Position numbers and translations under genes: made by a program. Shown piece by piece: positions 7,031-14,487 of a DNA stretch of 22,182 nt. The notes under the pieces are model-generated. The model was not told the origin of the DNA and ran no database searches. It saw only the letters and a program-made list of their open reading frames with translations. Source of the DNA: Mageeibacillus sp. UBA1193 (GTDB lineage: Bacteria > Bacillota > Clostridia > Saccharofermentanales > Saccharofermentanaceae); assembly GCA_002310155.1 (NCBI GenBank), contig DBYF01000130.1, positions 1 to 22,182 of the forward strand, read 5' to 3'. Position 1 is the first letter of the stretch; every line of letters starts with the position of its first letter.

Positions 7031-7957
7031 TTACTCCTTCGGAGCACCCGCTTCCGGATTTCCGCTGGACATTTTTAATTCCTGTTTCTTGGCACTGACA
7101 TGCGTGCCCTTCTCGACCGAGTTGACCAGGAACGTATTACCGCCGACGACAACATCGTCGCCGATGACCGTTTCACCGCCGAGGATCGACGCGCCCGAGT
7201 AGATGGTAACATTGTTACCGATCGTCGGATGACGCTTCACTCCGCTCAGTTTCTGGCCGCCACGTGTTGACAGACCGCCCAGGGTGACGCCCTGATAGAT
7301 CTTCACGTGTTCACCGATGATCGTCGTCTCACCGATAACGATTCCCGTACCGTGATCGATAAAGAAATACTTGCCGATCGTGGCACCCGGATGGATATCG
7401 ATACCCGTGATGCTGTGCGCGTGCTCCGTCATCATACGGGGGATCATCGGCACATTCAAAAGGTTCAGTTCGTGCGCGATTCGGTATACCGAGATCGCAT
7501 AAAGGCCAGGGTAGGAGAAGATGATCTCCGCCTTGCTCTTCGCGGCCGGGTCGCCCTCTAATGCCGCGTCGATGTCTGTCTCGAGCATCGCGCGGATCTC
7601 CGGGATCTTCTTCATGAAAGAAAGAGTGATGTCTCCGGCTTTCTCATCCAGTTCCGCCTCCGGAACTGCCTCATTATTCTCGTTATATTTCAGTACGATC
7701 GCGATCTGCTTCTTCAGGTGATAGATAACATCTTCGATCGTGGCCGACATATTATTCTTCAGGCTGTAGATCTTATAGACCTTATCGCTGTAAAAGCCCG
7801 GATAGAGGATCTTCAGAAGTTTTTCCACCACATCGATGACCGCCGCTTTATCCGGCTGGTTATGAATATCGATCTGATTGACCGTCCTTTCGTCCTCATA
7901 GTCATTCAGGATTAGATCCACGACCTCGCTGATCTTCGGATCAATAAACTGTCCCAT
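7031..7957 (-). CDS. epsC: serine O-acetyltransferase, EpsC type
   Basis: Transfers acetyl from acetyl-CoA to serine, giving O-acetylserine, the substrate of CysK. Length 308 residues. The N-terminal helical domain (1-180) is followed by left-handed beta-helix hexapeptide repeats (about 183-290) containing the catalytic Asp-His pair FIDHGTGIVIGET (Asp201, His202) and the GVTLGGLS turn. The long form with the DIHPGATIG entry is the EpsC subclass typical of clostridia and plants rather than enterobacterial CysE. The start has GAGGAG 7 nt upstream and lies 18 nt after the patB stop. Production of O-acetylserine in the same operon as a LysR gene fits metabolite-coupled induction. Confidence 0.93.
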   Translation of the reverse strand: MGQFIDPKISEVVDLILNDYEDERTVNQIDIHNQPDKAAVIDVVEKLLKILYPGFYSDKVYKIYSLKNNMSATIEDVIYHLKKQIAIVLKYNENNEAVPEAELDEKAGDITLSFMKKIPEIRAMLETDIDAALEGDPAAKSKAEIIFSYPGLYAISVYRIAHELNLLNVPMIPRMMTEHAHSITGIDIHPGATIGKYFFIDHGTGIVIGETTIIGEHVKIYQGVTLGGLSTRGGQKLSGVKRHPTIGNNVTIYSGASILGGETVIGDDVVVGGNTFLVNSVEKGTHVSAKKQELKMSSGNPEAGAPKE

Positions 7958-7975
7958 ATAAAAACTCCTCGCATC

Positions 7976-9178
7976 TTAGTTGTTGTCTACTACGTACTTT
8001 CGGATACGGCGCAGACACTCCTCTAAGATACTTCTCGGTGTCGCGACGTTGATCCGCTGGAAACCATCGCCCACCTTTCCGAAGATCCTTCCGCTGTCAA
8101 GCCAGAGCTTCGCATCGTAGATGATCCTCTTATCGATCTCTTCCGAAGACAGCCCTGTCCCGCGGAAATCCAGCCAGGGAAGAAACGTACCCTCCCCGTC
8201 GATCACTTTCACGCCGGGCAGGTTCTCTTCCGTGTACTTTTTCAAGTATGCGATATTTTCCTTAATATAGGATATCACATTTTCATACCATTCTTCACCT
8301 TTTTCATATGCCGTCCGGGTTGCAACGATGCCCAAAATGGAAAGCTGACTGATCCCCGCGGCGTCGATCTGCTTCTTAAAGGCTCTTCTGATCTTCTGGT
8401 TCGGGATGAAGATATTGCTCATCAGCATACTTGCAAGGTTAAAGGTCTTACTTGCCGAAGTGCAGATAATACAATTGTCTTCAAACTCTTTTTTCACTTT
8501 CGCGAATACCGTATGCTCTCCGTATAACGCAAAATCGTTATGGATCTCATCTGAAACGACCAGAACTTCATGTTTGAGACAGATATCTCCCAGTTTCGTC
8601 AGTTCCTCCTTCGTAAAGACACGGCCGGTCGGATTCTGCGGATTGCAGAGGAAAAACAACTTGATGTTGTTCTCCACGATCTTCTTCTCAAAATCTTCAA
8701 AGTCGATATGGTAGCGGTTATCATCACCTAAGACCAGGTCGTTGCTTACGATGACACGCTTGTTATCCTCGATCACTTCCGAGAAAGGATAGTAGACCGG
8801 CTGCTGGATCAGCACCGCGTCACCTTCTTTGGTAAATGCCTGAACGGCCATGGCCAGCGCAAAAACGACACCCGGTGTCTTGATGAGCCAGCGGATATCC
8901 ACATCCCAGTCATGGTGACGTTTCATCCATCCGGCGACCGCGTTGAAATAACTGTCATCGGAAAGATCCGCGCCTGTCTCGGAATATCCGAAGATGGCAT
9001 GACGTGTCCTTTCCACAAGGGCATCCTCGACATAGGAACTCGTCTTAAAATCCATATCCGCGACCCACAGGGGAAGTACATCCTCAGGAAGTCCTCTTCG
9101 CTTGGCAAAATCGTATTTCAGGCTGTTTGTATTTCTTCTTTCGATGACTTCATCGAAATTCAGGTTTCTTTCCGGCAT
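7976..9178 (-). CDS. patB: PatB/MalY-type cystathionine beta-lyase, PLP-dependent
   Basis: A fold-type I PLP enzyme of the MalY/PatB group that splits C-S bonds in cystathionine and cysteine-like substrates, releasing homocysteine or sulfide with pyruvate and ammonia. From the ATG used (400 aa) the motifs are: WVADMDF near 38-44, substrate/PLP motif NPQNPTGRV, VSDEIHND (Asp210) and the Schiff-base lysine in TSASKTFN (Lys244). A GTG three codons upstream (9187) lies inside the AAAGGAG ribosome site; the ATG at 9178 has 8-nt spacing and is preferred. It follows the mccB-like gene by about 60 nt and precedes the acetyltransferase by 18 nt. Aminotransferase activity is a less likely alternative. 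Confidence 0.88.
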   Translation of the reverse strand: MPERNLNFDEVIERRNTNSLKYDFAKRRGLPEDVLPLWVADMDFKTSSYVEDALVERTRHAIFGYSETGADLSDDSYFNAVAGWMKRHHDWDVDIRWLIKTPGVVFALAMAVQAFTKEGDAVLIQQPVYYPFSEVIEDNKRVIVSNDLVLGDDNRYHIDFEDFEKKIVENNIKLFFLCNPQNPTGRVFTKEELTKLGDICLKHEVLVVSDEIHNDFALYGEHTVFAKVKKEFEDNCIICTSASKTFNLASMLMSNIFIPNQKIRRAFKKQIDAAGISQLSILGIVATRTAYEKGEEWYENVISYIKENIAYLKKYTEENLPGVKVIDGEGTFLPWLDFRGTGLSSEEIDKRIIYDAKLWLDSGRIFGKVGDGFQRINVATPRSILEECLRRIRKYVVDNN

Positions 9179-9213
9179 TTCTCCCACTCCTTTTATGCCA
9201 TTTCAATATGTAC

Positions 9214-9239
9214 ACCCGCTGATCCCTTGCGGGTTTTCT
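9214..9239. other. hairpin between the mccB-like gene and patB
   Basis: ACCCGC (9214-9219) pairs perfectly with GCGGGT (9229-9234) around a 9-base loop. On the plus strand it is followed by TTTTCTTTC, so it could terminate antisense transcripts. On the minus strand, the coding direction, it has no T-run and would only be a short stem soon after the stop codon of the first gene, perhaps affecting mRNA decay. Confidence 0.35.
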
Positions 9240-9240
9240 T

Positions 9241-10392
9241 TCAGTTCAGTTTCGAGAACACTTCGGCCAGTTCTGCCTTGAGATCCTCGACATCTTCGAT
9301 CCCCGTTGAAAGACGAAGGGTACACGGCGTGATGCCGTTTCTCAATCTGACTTCCTCCGGAACGTCCGCGTGCGTCTGCGTCGTCGGATAGGTGATCAGT
9401 GTTTCCGTTCCTCCTAAGCTCTCAGCATACTTGATCATCTTCACTTCTTCCAGGATCTTCAGTGCATGCTCTTTTGTATCCACATTAAACGTGATCATGG
9501 AACCGAAGCCCCGGGCCTGTTTCTTCATCACCTCATATCCCGGATGCTCGGGAAGTCCCGGATAGAACACCTTCGTGACGGCCTTCTGCTCCTTCAGCCA
9601 GGACGCAAGTTCGAGCGCGTTCTGCTGTGCTTTTTCCATACGGACGCCCAGTGTCTTGATCCCCCTGATCAAAAGCCAGCTGTCAAACGGAGCAAGACCC
9701 GCACCGGTCGTCTTGATCAGGAACCGTAGTTTCTCGATGATCTCATCATTACTTGTGACGATGAATCCTGCCAGTGTATCGTTGTGTCCGCCGAGGAACT
9801 TCGTTCCGCTGTGGATCACGATATCCGCGCCCAGCTGGATCGGGTTCTGAAAATACGGCGAGAGGAATGTGTTATCGACGATCAGGAGAAGTCCGTGTTT
9901 CTTACAGATCTGCGCGATCTTCTCAATATCCGATACATTCATCATCGGGTTCGTCGGTGTCTCGATATAGATCGCCTTTGTGTCCGGGCGGATCGCCGAT
10001 TCGATGTCATCACTTGCGCCGTTAAGATATGTGAACTGCAGCCCGTTCTTTTTCGATACATTATCGAAAAGCCGTATACTTCCGCCATAAAGATCTGCCT
10101 CGGAAATGATGTGATCGCCGGGTCTGAACAGTTCGAAAAGCAGCGTGATCGCCGCCATGCCTGTCGACAGCGCAAACGCTTCTTTACCGTTTTCCAGTCC
10201 CGCGACGATCTTCTCCAGGTGTTCTCTTGTCGGATTCTGAAGTCGGCTGTAGTCATACCCCGTGGATCTTCCGACACCAGGATGCGCGTACGTCGCCGTC
10301 TGATAGATCGGGAAGCTCAGGCTTCCGTAATTATTCACTTGTCCCTCTGTTTCCTGCAAGTGCAAACATCGGGTATTGATTCCTCTGCTCAT
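9241..10392 (-). CDS. cystathionine gamma-synthase/gamma-lyase family PLP enzyme
   Basis: A 383-residue Cys/Met-metabolism PLP enzyme. It shows YDYSRLQNPT (Tyr47, Arg50, phosphate contact from the neighbouring subunit), the SGMA-like ALSTGMAA, IVDNTF (Asp173) and the Schiff-base lysine in HSGTKFLGGHND (Lys198). The C-terminal ITYPTTQTHADVP and LRLSTGIED motifs are normal. It is the first gene of an operon with patB, serine acetyltransferase and LysR. In a cysteine regulon it could run gamma-lysis (MccB/MetC-like, cysteine from cystathionine) or gamma-synthesis (MetB/MetI-like). The sequence alone does not decide, so no symbol is given. Ribosome site GGAG at 9 nt. Confidence 0.85.
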   Translation of the reverse strand: MSRGINTRCLHLQETEGQVNNYGSLSFPIYQTATYAHPGVGRSTGYDYSRLQNPTREHLEKIVAGLENGKEAFALSTGMAAITLLFELFRPGDHIISEADLYGGSIRLFDNVSKKNGLQFTYLNGASDDIESAIRPDTKAIYIETPTNPMMNVSDIEKIAQICKKHGLLLIVDNTFLSPYFQNPIQLGADIVIHSGTKFLGGHNDTLAGFIVTSNDEIIEKLRFLIKTTGAGLAPFDSWLLIRGIKTLGVRMEKAQQNALELASWLKEQKAVTKVFYPGLPEHPGYEVMKKQARGFGSMITFNVDTKEHALKILEEVKMIKYAESLGGTETLITYPTTQTHADVPEEVRLRNGITPCTLRLSTGIEDVEDLKAELAEVFSKLN

Positions 10393-10418
10393 ATGTGTTT
10401 CTCCAGTTTGGTTCCCTT

Positions 10419-10446
10419 ACCCTGCATAATGAATAGGTGGCAGGGT
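10419..10446 (-). other. 5' leader hairpin before the mccB-like gene
   Basis: ACCCTGC and GCAGGGT form a perfect 7-bp stem with a 14-base loop in the roughly 60-nt leader. No T-run follows, so unlike the cysK and ssuA leaders this is not a terminator. It may protect the transcript or be incidental. Confidence 0.35.
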
Positions 10447-10459
10447 TCTTTTGTATAGG

Positions 10460-10515
10460 ACTATAACACGTGAACAGTTTCTTGAATAATCGCGATTTTA
10501 TATCACGGACTATAA
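10460..10515 (-). promoter_or_regulatory. promoter of the mccB-like operon with LysR-type operator
   Basis: Read on the minus strand: TTATAGTCCGTGATAT (10515-10500), 11-bp gap, -35 TATTCA (10488-10483), 17-bp spacer, -10 TATAGT (10465-10460), start near 10453. Read on the plus strand the operator is ATATCACGGACTATAA, which matches the plus-oriented cysK palindrome's complement TTATCACAGACGATAA at 13 of 16 positions. It is the most degenerate of the three sites but has identical spacing. Confidence 0.6.
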
Positions 10516-10568
10516 GGAAAATCTATAACAGCGGGTGCTTTTCGACAGGAAGGGCGCGCGAACAGAAC

Positions 10569-11480
10569 TTACTCCAGAACGTTCTCTTTATACTTCGCCA
10601 GTTCCGCGACATACTTCTCGGCAAGTTCGCTTAAGACCGCGTTCTTTCTCGAGATATAGCCGATCGTCATGGTCTCCTTCGTCTTGAGCTTGACCGCACA
10701 GTAATCTGAACCGTTCAGATCCTCGCAGATAATGCCCGAGCATAAGGTATAGCCGTTGATGCCGACCATGAGATTCAGAAGCGTCGCACGGTCATTGGCC
10801 CGTACGATCTGCTTGTAATCGTAGGTACTCATGACTTCCTCAGCATAGTAGAACGAATTATAGTCGCCCTGGGCAAACACCAGACACGGATAGTTGTCGA
10901 GATCCTTCATGGTGACCATCTTCTTTGACGCCAGCGGATTGCTCTTACTCATGTACGCGTAGATCCCGCACTCGAAAAGCGGGGTGAACTCCAGTCCCGC
11001 CTCGGTAAAGATCTTCGTCAGGACCGTCTTGTTAAAGTCGTTCAGATACAGGACACCGATCTCGCTCTTCTGGTTCTTGACATTATCGATGACCTCATGG
11101 GTCTTCGTCTCGTGGATCTCGAACTCGAACTTATCCATGCCGTACTGCTTGATGACCTCGACAAACGCATTGACCGCGAAGGTGTAGTGCTGCATGGATA
11201 CATGGAAAGTGTGCTTGGCGGACGTGCCGGAAATATACTTCGCGTCGAGGATATCGTACTGCTCGATGACCGACTTCGCGTACCCCAGGAACTCACTGCC
11301 CTTTACCGTCAGCGAGATGCCGCTCTTGGTGCGAAGGAAGATATCGAATCCGACTTCCTCCTCGAGGGACTTCAGCGCGGAAGTCAACGCCGGCTGCGAG
11401 ATAAAAAGCTTCTTCGCCGCCTCGTTGATCGAGTTCTCCTCAGAAAGTGCAATCACATATTTCAGCTGGTTCAGTGTCAT
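10569..11480 (-). CDS. LysR-family transcriptional regulator (LysR 2)
   Basis: A 303-residue paralogue of the LysR gene at 6077-6979. It has an N-terminal helix-turn-helix (INEAAKKLFISQPALTSALKSLEEEV) and the LysR effector domain with VSMQHYTFAVNAF, HETKTHEV and RANDRATLLNLM shared with its paralogue. An upstream in-frame ATG at 11495 has no ribosome site. The ATG at 11480 has GGGGG with 8-nt spacing, so it is preferred. The gene stands alone between the ECF ATPase gene and the promoter of the mccB-like operon, which it is well placed to control. Either or both LysR proteins may bind the three shared palindromes. Confidence 0.88.
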   Translation of the reverse strand: MTLNQLKYVIALSEENSINEAAKKLFISQPALTSALKSLEEEVGFDIFLRTKSGISLTVKGSEFLGYAKSVIEQYDILDAKYISGTSAKHTFHVSMQHYTFAVNAFVEVIKQYGMDKFEFEIHETKTHEVIDNVKNQKSEIGVLYLNDFNKTVLTKIFTEAGLEFTPLFECGIYAYMSKSNPLASKKMVTMKDLDNYPCLVFAQGDYNSFYYAEEVMSTYDYKQIVRANDRATLLNLMVGINGYTLCSGIICEDLNGSDYCAVKLKTKETMTIGYISRKNAVLSELAEKYVAELAKYKENVLE

Positions 11481-11510
11481 AAAGTCATCCCCCATATAGG
11501 TTATAACTTA

Positions 11511-11539
11511 ATCTTATAGAGAACCCATGCATTTGTCGA
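11511..11539 (-). promoter_or_regulatory. possible promoter of LysR 2
   Basis: TCGACA (11539-11534), a 17-bp spacer and TAAGAT (11516-11511) would start transcription near 11504, giving a leader of about 24 nt. The -10 is weak. No copy of the TTATC-N6-GATAA palindrome is seen here. Confidence 0.4.
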
Positions 11540-11590
11540 GCACGGATGGCAGTGCTTTTCCGAACGAAAACAGATATTCCGGCAGCTGGT

Positions 11591-13147
11591 TCAGGACCCT
11601 GTTTCTTTCAGTGAGATGACCCTGCCTTTCCGGATGTACAGTTCATAGTCACAGCACTGCTCGATAAGCTCAGGGTCATGAGTACTGACGAGCACAGTCT
11701 TTCCCGACGCTGCCAGCCTTCGCAGAAGCACGCCCACCTTCTCCATATGCGCATAATCGAGGCCGGATGTCGGCTCGTCGAAAAGAAGGATCTGCGCACC
11801 GGCAGAGATCGCGGAAGCGATGGCCACACGCTGTTTCTGTCCTCCGGAAAGTGCCATCGGATGCGTCTCCTTGTACGAAAGAAGTCCTAAAGTATCCATG
11901 ATCTCGCTGCACCGCTTCTCTTCTTTCTCCTTCATGGAAAGAAGGATCTCCGATTCGACGCTGTCGGTAAACAGCTGGTGATTCACGTCCTGCATGACCA
12001 TATACGAGAGCCCGATCCGGCGTTTCCCCTTATACTCTTTCCCGTCGATCCCGATCGTGCCCGTGCAGTCTTTCTCAAGACCGCAGACACAGCGGAGAAA
12101 CGTGGACTTACCTGTGCCGTTTCTTCCGACCACGGCGATGACCTTCCCCTTCGGGAGCACCAGCTCCGGGATGCAAAGGCTTAAGGCATCCCCGTCCGCT
12201 TCCGTAAACTTCTGCTTCCACAGGACATACGGCTTATGCTGATAGGAAAAATAGAAATCCTTCAGTTTGATTCCGTCTCTAGAAGCAGGCGGAGCCGCGT
12301 TTTCTTCCGCCCGAAAAGCACTTCTGCCAGCTGCTTCTCCTGCCGATGAAGCTTCTCCGGAACCGCCTTCCTCAGAAAAGATCTGCGAAAAGTGTTCCTT
12401 CACACTCGTCGGCCGGAGTTTCAGTGCTTTTGTCTCGGACTCAGAGAGTGCCGAGAATTCTTCTCTCGTCCACTCGTGAGCGATCCTTCCGTCATCCATA
12501 TAGATGACGCGGTCGACCAGGTCCTTGAGATACCACAGGCGGTGCTCGGAGATGATGATCGTCTTGCCCTGCTCTTTCCATTCGCGGATGATCTCGTGAA
12601 GCTTCTCGATCGCCTCAAAGTCCAGATTCGAAGAGGGTTCATCGAGCAGGATGATCTCCGGAAGAAGCGCCGCGACAGACGCGCAGGCGATCCTCTGCTT
12701 CTCGCCTCCCGACAGTTCAAAGAGACTTCTTCCCAGAAGTTTTGTAAGGTCCATCTGATCGACGATCATGTTCTTTCTGTCGAGGATCGCCTCCGGGGCC
12801 AGACCTATATTCTCCGGTCCGAAGACGATCTCTCCGTCAGTATCGACGGAGAAGAACTGACTTCTCGGGTTCTGAAACACCGTCCCGACAATGCCCGCCA
12901 GCTCGTAAAGTTCGATCTTTCCGACTTCAAGATCCTTGACGAGAACATCGCCGGACATCTCTCCATGGTAATAGTGCGGGATCAGTCCGTTGATCAGGCG
13001 GATCACGGAAGTCTTGCCGGAGCCGGACGCACCGCACAGAAGAAGCGTCTCTCCTTTCGTTACAGAAAGAGAGACACCCTCGATCGAGTCTTCCCCGGCA
13101 CCCTTATACTTGTGGGTGACATTACGTATATCAACTACAGTTTCCAT
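11591..13147 (-). CDS. ECF transporter ATPase, two nucleotide-binding domains fused
   Basis: A 518-residue cytoplasmic ATPase that carries both EcfA-type domains in one chain. Domain 1 has Walker A GASGSGKT (39-46), LSGGE (145-149) and Walker B IILLDEP (165-171). Domain 2 has GRNGTGKS (341-348), LSGGQ (433-437) and ILLFDEP (453-459). The linker at about 255-292 is rich in Ala, Ser, Glu and Gly. Its ATG overlaps the T-component stop (TAATG), so it is translationally coupled. With the T and S genes just upstream it makes a complete dedicated ECF importer. In the streptococcal sia locus as I recall it, the ECF ATPase (SiaH) also comes last. No terminator is obvious after it. Confidence 0.9.
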   Translation of the reverse strand: METVVDIRNVTHKYKGAGEDSIEGVSLSVTKGETLLLCGASGSGKTSVIRLINGLIPHYYHGEMSGDVLVKDLEVGKIELYELAGIVGTVFQNPRSQFFSVDTDGEIVFGPENIGLAPEAILDRKNMIVDQMDLTKLLGRSLFELSGGEKQRIACASVAALLPEIILLDEPSSNLDFEAIEKLHEIIREWKEQGKTIIISEHRLWYLKDLVDRVIYMDDGRIAHEWTREEFSALSESETKALKLRPTSVKEHFSQIFSEEGGSGEASSAGEAAGRSAFRAEENAAPPASRDGIKLKDFYFSYQHKPYVLWKQKFTEADGDALSLCIPELVLPKGKVIAVVGRNGTGKSTFLRCVCGLEKDCTGTIGIDGKEYKGKRRIGLSYMVMQDVNHQLFTDSVESEILLSMKEKEEKRCSEIMDTLGLLSYKETHPMALSGGQKQRVAIASAISAGAQILLFDEPTSGLDYAHMEKVGVLLRRLAASGKTVLVSTHDPELIEQCCDYELYIRKGRVISLKETGS

Positions 13148-13848
13148 TAAAGAAAATACTTGAAGACTATGAAAACAGTGGCAGCGGCCGTGAAGAACAG
13201 CGCGAGGAGGTAATCCTGCGCCCGTAGCTTCAAGGTCTCTACACTGGTTCTCTTCACCTTTCCTCCGAGGCCACGTGTGATCGCGGCCGCGGACAATTCA
13301 TCCCCGATATTCACGCACGAGAAAAGAAGCGGGATCATCCGGTACTCCACCATCTTCGCGGCATTTCCACCGCCGAGCATGATGCCGCGCATCTTCATGG
13401 CGTCACGGATCGACGTGTACTCTTCCTTGATCGTCGGGAAGAAACGCATCACGACCGCCAGCGAGATCGTGATCCCGTCCGGGATATGCATCTTCTGCAT
13501 GGCCGACACGAACTCGCCGATCTTCGTTGTTCTGACCACATACCACGCGGTGATCACGGCCGGCATGAACTGCACGATGATGCTGCAGTAACCGACCAGG
13601 AACGCCATGAGAAATCCTGTGGATTCCGACGAAATGAACGTGAAGCTCAAGTACAGTGCCAGCACATACAGGATCAGGAAACGGAACGCCGAGGCATAGT
13701 GCTTCTCGAGAATAAGAAGCGTGATCGGGATCAATGTTATCAGGATCCGGATACCCCACAGAAACGGCGTCGTCGCGCTCATCATGACGATCGCGGAGAC
13801 CACGAAGATCATGTATAGCTTGGTTCTCGGGTCAAGTCGGATACGCAT
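13147..13848 (-). CDS. ECF transporter T component (transmembrane)
   Basis: A 233-residue membrane scaffold linking the ATPase to the S component. It has several hydrophobic helices and the two cytoplasmic coupling motifs of EcfT proteins, AMKMRG (about 170-175) and AITRG (about 203-207), which dock on the ATPases. The ATG at 13848 overlaps the S-component TAA (TAATG) and begins MRIRLDPRTKLYM, the usual start of the family. A longer in-frame reading upstream runs through the S gene and is not credible. The 3' end overlaps the ATPase gene in the same way, giving a tightly coupled S-T-A unit. Confidence 0.88.
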   Translation of the reverse strand: MRIRLDPRTKLYMIFVVSAIVMMSATTPFLWGIRILITLIPITLLILEKHYASAFRFLILYVLALYLSFTFISSESTGFLMAFLVGYCSIIVQFMPAVITAWYVVRTTKIGEFVSAMQKMHIPDGITISLAVVMRFFPTIKEEYTSIRDAMKMRGIMLGGGNAAKMVEYRMIPLLFSCVNIGDELSAAAITRGLGGKVKRTSVETLKLRAQDYLLALFFTAAATVFIVFKYFL

Positions 13849-14444
13849 TATACGATACCGGCTTTCTCGAAGTGTTTCTTCACGACCGCTTTTCCTACAA
13901 AAGCACCGATCAGTCCGAAGACAAAGCACAGTACCAGAAGTACGGCGATCGTTTTGCTGTTGATCGCACGGAAAAGGTTGTCGCAATACTCTTCGGAATA
14001 ACCGCCGTCGATCAGGTCTTCACGATAAGAATCCGCGGTGACAACGACCGGGAAATAGTTCGCGCATATCCACAGGCAGAATACACCGTGACTGAGTACG
14101 GTCTTCTTAAAGCTCTTATACTTTCCGGACTTCGCGATGAGATCTGCGATGACACCGGATGCGATGATCAAGGGAGCTCCGAGATAGCCCATGCCGGTCA
14201 CGAACATGATGATCGCCATCAGTACCGACATGATCGAGATCATGCCGAACTTTTCGACCTTCGTGTAAAAAAGCATCATCGGGATCGAGCCGACGATCGG
14301 GATCAATACTACATAGGACGCGACGATGTACGGATGGATGAATCCGAGCATACCGCACGCGAATTCCACCACAAAGAGCAGTGCGGTGAAGATACCGATC
14401 GTGATAAAGTCTTTTGCCTGAAGTCTGTTACTGCTGTTACTCAT
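13848..14444 (-). CDS. ECF transporter S component, MptD/Trep_Strep family
   Basis: A 198-residue substrate-binding membrane protein, with about six helices, that confers specificity on the ECF importer. The sequence style (ITIGIFTALLFVVEF near the start; MGYLGAPLIIASGVIADLI in the middle; C-terminal IGAFVGKAVVKKHFEKAG) is that of the MptD/Trep_Strep group, found next to YbtPQ-like ABC pairs. The start ATG 14444 has GGAGGG with about 8-nt spacing. It follows the second half-transporter by 43 nt. The ligand is probably a metal chelate, heme or similar compound, inferred from context and the sia comparison. Confidence 0.8.
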   Translation of the reverse strand: MSNSSNRLQAKDFITIGIFTALLFVVEFACGMLGFIHPYIVASYVVLIPIVGSIPMMLFYTKVEKFGMISIMSVLMAIIMFVTGMGYLGAPLIIASGVIADLIAKSGKYKSFKKTVLSHGVFCLWICANYFPVVVTADSYREDLIDGGYSEEYCDNLFRAINSKTIAVLLVLCFVFGLIGAFVGKAVVKKHFEKAGIV

Positions 14445-14487
14445 TTATATATCCCTCCTGAGGATCTTTCTTGCTTGTTTCCAGGGA

